Positions 7,921 to 9,369 of a stretch of 9,369 nt of DNA are shown one piece after another. Position 1 is the first letter of the stretch, and every line of letters begins with the position of its first letter. The translations under genes and the position numbers were made by a program. This DNA is from Candidatus Omnitrophota bacterium (GTDB lineage: Bacteria; Omnitrophota; Gorgyraeia; Kaelpiales; Kaelpiaceae): the NCBI GenBank assembly GCA_028717465.1, contig JAQUNS010000018.1, positions 1 to 9,369 on the forward strand, given 5' to 3'. The notes under the pieces are model-generated. The model had not been told where the DNA came from. It ran no database searches and saw nothing but the letters and a program-made list of their open reading frames with translations.

Positions 7921-8021
7921 AAGGGTACTCCTGCTCGGACGGAGCCTTGCAGGAGTCCGTTATTTTTCTGTCTATGCTACTGAAAATCATTCCCAAAGGG
8001 TTAATGATTTTCAGTTAGAGG
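7921..8021 (-). repeat. Two-hairpin element, copy 2 (distal to the tRNA)
   Basis: Read on the minus strand, the unit starts with CCTCTAAC and contains a 13-bp perfect hairpin (arms 8003-8015 and 7979-7991, 11-nt loop). It then has a 45-nt segment (7965-7921) identical to that of copy 1. This segment folds into a 10-bp stem with one bulged base (arms 7949-7958 and 7924-7934, 14-nt loop). It directly abuts the terminator. The 45-nt identity and conserved order define it as a repeat. I do not recognise the family. Confidence 0.8.
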
Positions 8022-8026
8022 CTCTA

Positions 8027-8131
8027 AAGGGTACTCCTGCTCGGACGGAGCCTTGCAGGAGTCCGTTATTTCTTTCTCTTATGTTACGGAAAACTATTAC
8101 CATTCCTGGTCTAATAGTTTTCCGTTAGAGG
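8027..8131 (-). repeat. Two-hairpin element, copy 1 (next to the tRNA)
   Basis: It has the same plan as copy 2, shifted by 106 bp: CCTCTAAC, then a 14-bp perfect hairpin (arms 8112-8125 and 8086-8099, 12-nt loop), then the shared 45-nt segment (8071-8027). The first hairpin differs from that of copy 2 in both arms but remains fully paired; for example, a T-A pair in copy 2 corresponds to a G-C pair here. A further 13-bp perfect inverted repeat (8062-8074 with 8132-8144) encloses the first hairpin and reaches into the tRNA 3' end. Confidence 0.8.
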
Positions 8132-8140
8132 AAGAAATAA

Positions 8141-8229
8141 CGGAGGGACTGGGATTTGAACCCAGGACCCCGATTGCTCAGAGTACCTCATTTCGAGTGA
8201 GGCCCATTCGTCCGCTTTGGTATCCCTCC
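8141..8229 (-). tRNA. tRNA-Ser, anticodon CGA
   Basis: The 89-nt sequence folds into a class II tRNA. The 7-bp acceptor stem is GGAGGGA with TCCCTCC, and the discriminator base is G. The anticodon arm CCTCA-CTCGAAA-TGAGG places CGA at 34-36 (plus-strand 8193-8195), which reads the codon UCG. A long variable arm typical of serine tRNAs follows, then the T arm CTGGG-TTCAAAT-CCCAG. CCA is not encoded: the next bases are TTA, so it must be added by the CCA-adding enzyme. The nearest upstream gene on the same strand is the thioesterase, 119 nt away. I did not find a convincing promoter of its own. Confidence 0.95.
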
Positions 8230-8253
8230 AAACTAGCCATAAATCACAAATTA

Positions 8254-8307
8254 TCCCGCCGTAGCGGGACCCCGATGAATCTCTTCAAAGAAAAACAACA
8301 TTCGGGG
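8254..8307 (-). repeat. Two adjacent inverted repeats upstream of tRNA-Ser
   Basis: A 6-bp stem with a 4-nt loop (TCCCGC 8254-8259, GCGGGA 8264-8269) lies next to a longer-range 6-bp pairing (CCCCGA 8270-8275 with TCGGGG 8302-8307). The second encloses a small TCTT/AAGA hairpin. Neither is followed by a run of T on either strand, so they are not standard intrinsic terminators. They may be a palindromic intergenic repeat or processing structures between the thioesterase mRNA and the tRNA. Confidence 0.4.
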
Positions 8308-8348
8308 CAAATTTAAAAAAACAAATAACCAAAGAGCAAATCGGTATA

Positions 8349-8741
8349 TTACTTTGTAAAGAAGTCTTTTATCTCATCAGGCACAGCGCGCGGTTTAAAA
8401 CTTTTATCCACACAGACCCAGAGCGTACCGGCTTTGATTAAAATAGTATCGCCTCTTTTAACTTCCTGGTAAAAGCTTAAAGAAGACCTTTTTATGTATT
8501 CTACTTTAGCGGAAATTGTAACCATGTCGCCGTATCTGGCCGGAGATTTATAATCTATCTCAACTCTCGAGACTACAAAATATATACCTCTCTCCTGCAG
8601 TTCTTTAAGAGGAATACCCCTATTGATGCAAAACTCTGTCCTAGCCTCTTCCAGATGTTTTAAATAGTTAGCGTAATAAACAACCCCTCCGCAATCGGTA
8701 TCATGGTAATATATACGCTTGTTTATGTAAAAATCCTGCAT
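8349..8741 (-). CDS. YbgC-type acyl-CoA thioesterase (hotdog fold)
   Basis: The complete 130-residue protein matches the 4-hydroxybenzoyl-CoA thioesterase/YbgC family, which hydrolyses acyl-CoA thioesters in the cytoplasm. The N-terminal active-site motif YYHDTDCGGVVYYANYL contains the family's catalytic aspartate, Asp16 (second Asp of DTD), followed by the long hotdog helix ending EEAR. The core continues with VVSRVEIDYKSPARYGD (54-70) and the late strand TLWVCVD. Length and motifs are normal. The acyl substrate is unknown; relatives range from short-chain to aromatic acyl-CoA. The Tol-Pal genes that flank ybgC in proteobacteria are absent here. No Shine-Dalgarno site lies ahead of the ATG. 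A -10 box ends 7 nt upstream, so the mRNA is probably leaderless. The gene is divergent from the lipoprotein gene across a 100-nt intergenic region. Confidence 0.92.
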   Translation of the reverse strand: MQDFYINKRIYYHDTDCGGVVYYANYLKHLEEARTEFCINRGIPLKELQERGIYFVVSRVEIDYKSPARYGDMVTISAKVEYIKRSSLSFYQEVKRGDTILIKAGTLWVCVDKSFKPRAVPDEIKDFFTK

Positions 8742-8748
8742 ATTAAAT

Positions 8749-8776
8749 AGTCTACCCGAAGATCAGAAAAAATCAA
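8749..8776 (-). promoter_or_regulatory. Sigma-70 promoter of the thioesterase gene, leaderless arrangement
   Basis: On the minus strand TTGATT (8776-8771) and TAGACT (8754-8749) are separated by 16 bp. Only 7 nt follow before the ATG at 8741, so transcription would start at the initiation codon. Confidence 0.5.
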
Positions 8777-8787
8777 TTATTTCCTTA

Positions 8788-8817
8788 TTGACAAATCAGA
8801 TAATTATTAATTAGAAT
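8788..8817 (+). promoter_or_regulatory. Sigma-70 promoter of the lipoprotein gene
   Basis: A perfect TTGACA (8788-8793), an 18-bp spacer and TAGAAT (8812-8817) form a strong housekeeping promoter. The expected start is near 8824. It is followed by AGGAGGTG (8830-8837), a full-length Shine-Dalgarno match just ahead of the ATG at 8842. It lies back to back with the thioesterase promoter without overlap. Confidence 0.75.
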
Positions 8818-8841
8818 ACAAAACACACGAGGAGGTGGTTT

Positions 8842-9369
8842 ATGGTTAAAAGGCTACTCATTTTTGCTTTTTTGGGCATTTTATGCCTAAGCTGTGCCAG
8901 GCAAGAAGAGACAGATCTGGAAGTTTCCGGGGAAACGGCACCTGAAGGGGCCGTAGATGTACAAAGTGTTAAAATGCCGGTAATCAAATCTACAGGAAGA
9001 GAGATTCTTATTGCCGATTTTAACTCAGGGGAAAAACCTAATAATATAGGAGGGGAATTCGGTGCCTGGGATAGAGATCCGGAAGACCCCACCCAATATG
9101 CAATAGACAGCTTTATCTCCGCTATCAAAGTAGGAGACCACGGCTACTCCCTTCAGATTTATTACGATGTAGACTCCCCTAGTCCGGCATACAACGGCTT
9201 CTGGATGCATCTTAACAAAATTGACGCTTCCAAAAACTCCGCCTTGAGCTTCTGGGTAAAAGGAGACAGATTAAGAGGTTATACATCTACGTTCAAAGTT
9301 GAGCTCAGAAATTCAAAAGGCGAAGTCGGAAAATACTACGTAAGCCAGGTCTCTGACGACTGGCAGGAA
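8842..9369 (+). CDS. Secreted lipoprotein with a galactose-binding-like domain, 3' partial
   Basis: 176 codons are visible and the frame is still open at the window edge. The N-terminus MVKRLLIFAFLGILCLSC is a lipoprotein signal peptide with Cys18 as the likely lipidated residue. Position -3 is Cys rather than the usual Leu, so the lipobox is imperfect. A short acidic linker follows. From about residue 53 the pattern ILIADFNSGE...GGEFGAW, GYSLQIYYDVDS, NGFWMHLNKID, LSFWVKGD and FKVELRNSKGEVGKYYV resembles jelly-roll carbohydrate-binding or CIA30-like domains. The match is by overall pattern only. Such proteins usually sit in the outer or inner membrane facing the periplasm or outside, and may bind glycans. 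The rest of the protein, which might carry a catalytic domain, lies beyond the window. The start is supported by a strong promoter and a perfect Shine-Dalgarno site. Confidence 0.8.
   Translation, partial: MVKRLLIFAFLGILCLSCARQEETDLEVSGETAPEGAVDVQSVKMPVIKSTGREILIADFNSGEKPNNIGGEFGAWDRDPEDPTQYAIDSFISAIKVGDHGYSLQIYYDVDSPSPAYNGFWMHLNKIDASKNSALSFWVKGDRLRGYTSTFKVELRNSKGEVGKYYVSQVSDDWQE

Larger units (their letters stand above)
7921..8140 (-). ncRNA. Candidate structured RNA in the trailer downstream of tRNA-Ser
   Basis: The 220 nt between the tRNA 3' end and the intrinsic terminator hold four stable hairpins in the order A-B-A'-B'. The B hairpins are identical, and the A hairpins have different arms that still pair. 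There is no open reading frame of note. Placement in the same direction as the tRNA and directly before a terminator means the region is probably transcribed with it. It could be a functional small RNA released by tRNA processing, or only a pair of palindromic intergenic repeats. I favour transcription but am unsure of function. Confidence 0.4.

Noticed and set aside
7635..7922. Minus-strand open frame of 95 codons upstream of the transporter
   Set aside because: It starts inside the terminator hairpin, runs through the heptad repeat and promoter region, and overlaps the start of the transporter. It has no ribosome site or recognisable protein features.
7921..8071. CRISPR array
   Set aside because: There are only two repeat copies, the repeat is 45 nt with a strong internal hairpin, and the intervening sequence is itself a hairpin related to the one beside the other copy, unlike unique spacers.
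7921..8140. Integron attC sites
   Set aside because: The GTTAGAG next to each hairpin recalls the attC core, but the matching RYYYAAC is missing from the other arm, the last core base does not fit, and there is no cassette gene or integrase.
8053..8316. Plus-strand open frame of 87 codons
   Set aside because: It is the antisense of the tRNA-Ser gene plus the hairpin element. The GLGFEPRTP-like peptide is the familiar translation of a tRNA complement.

Overview
The window is bacterial chromosomal DNA of moderate-to-low GC. Sec signal peptides, a lipoprotein, a sigma-54-type promoter and good Shine-Dalgarno sites ahead of some genes suggest a diderm (Gram-negative-type) bacterium. The gene mix, with large secreted low-complexity proteins and no familiar gene order, resembles uncultured lineages such as Omnitrophota or Elusimicrobiota. 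That placement is an impression, not shown by the sequence. I see no transposase, phage gene, CRISPR array or antibiotic-resistance gene.

Layout. (1) 2-1510, +: a ComM/YifB AAA+ protein, lacking only its first few bases at the window edge. (2) 1611-2522, +: a PfkB-family sugar/nucleoside kinase, apparently translated from a leaderless mRNA. (3) 2683-2696: a sigma-54-type -24/-12 promoter. It precedes two paralogous secreted proteins (2736-4361 and 4358-5971) joined by an ATGA overlap. Both carry a Sec signal peptide, a bactofilin-like Gly-Asn-Asn beta-helix repeat and a C-terminal motif like that of PilX-associated/DUF7305-type proteins. (4) 5974-7665, -: a Na/phosphate cotransporter with a C-terminal PhoU-like domain. 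It converges on the secreted pair with only 2 nt between the stop codons. (5) 7666-8140, 475 nt without a protein gene. It holds a likely promoter for the transporter, a degenerate heptanucleotide repeat, a minus-strand intrinsic terminator and two tandem copies (about 106-nt period) of a two-hairpin element. (6) 8141-8229, -: tRNA-Ser(CGA). Its trailer runs through the hairpin elements to the terminator. (7) 8349-8741, -: a YbgC-type hotdog thioesterase, probably leaderless. (8) 8842 to the end, +: a lipoprotein running off the window.

The two most interesting parts are the sigma-54-controlled secreted pair and the tRNA-Ser trailer. The pair may be a cell-surface or pilus-linked beta-helix couple. 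In the trailer, the two repeated units keep one hairpin identical over 45 nt, while the other hairpin has changed sequence in both arms and kept its pairing. That pattern suggests a structured RNA or a palindromic repeat family, and I cannot name it. The two cytoplasmic enzymes at 1611 and 8741 each have a -10 box only 7-8 nt before the start codon and no Shine-Dalgarno site. The two secreted genes and the lipoprotein gene have strong Shine-Dalgarno sites. This organism therefore probably uses both modes of initiation.
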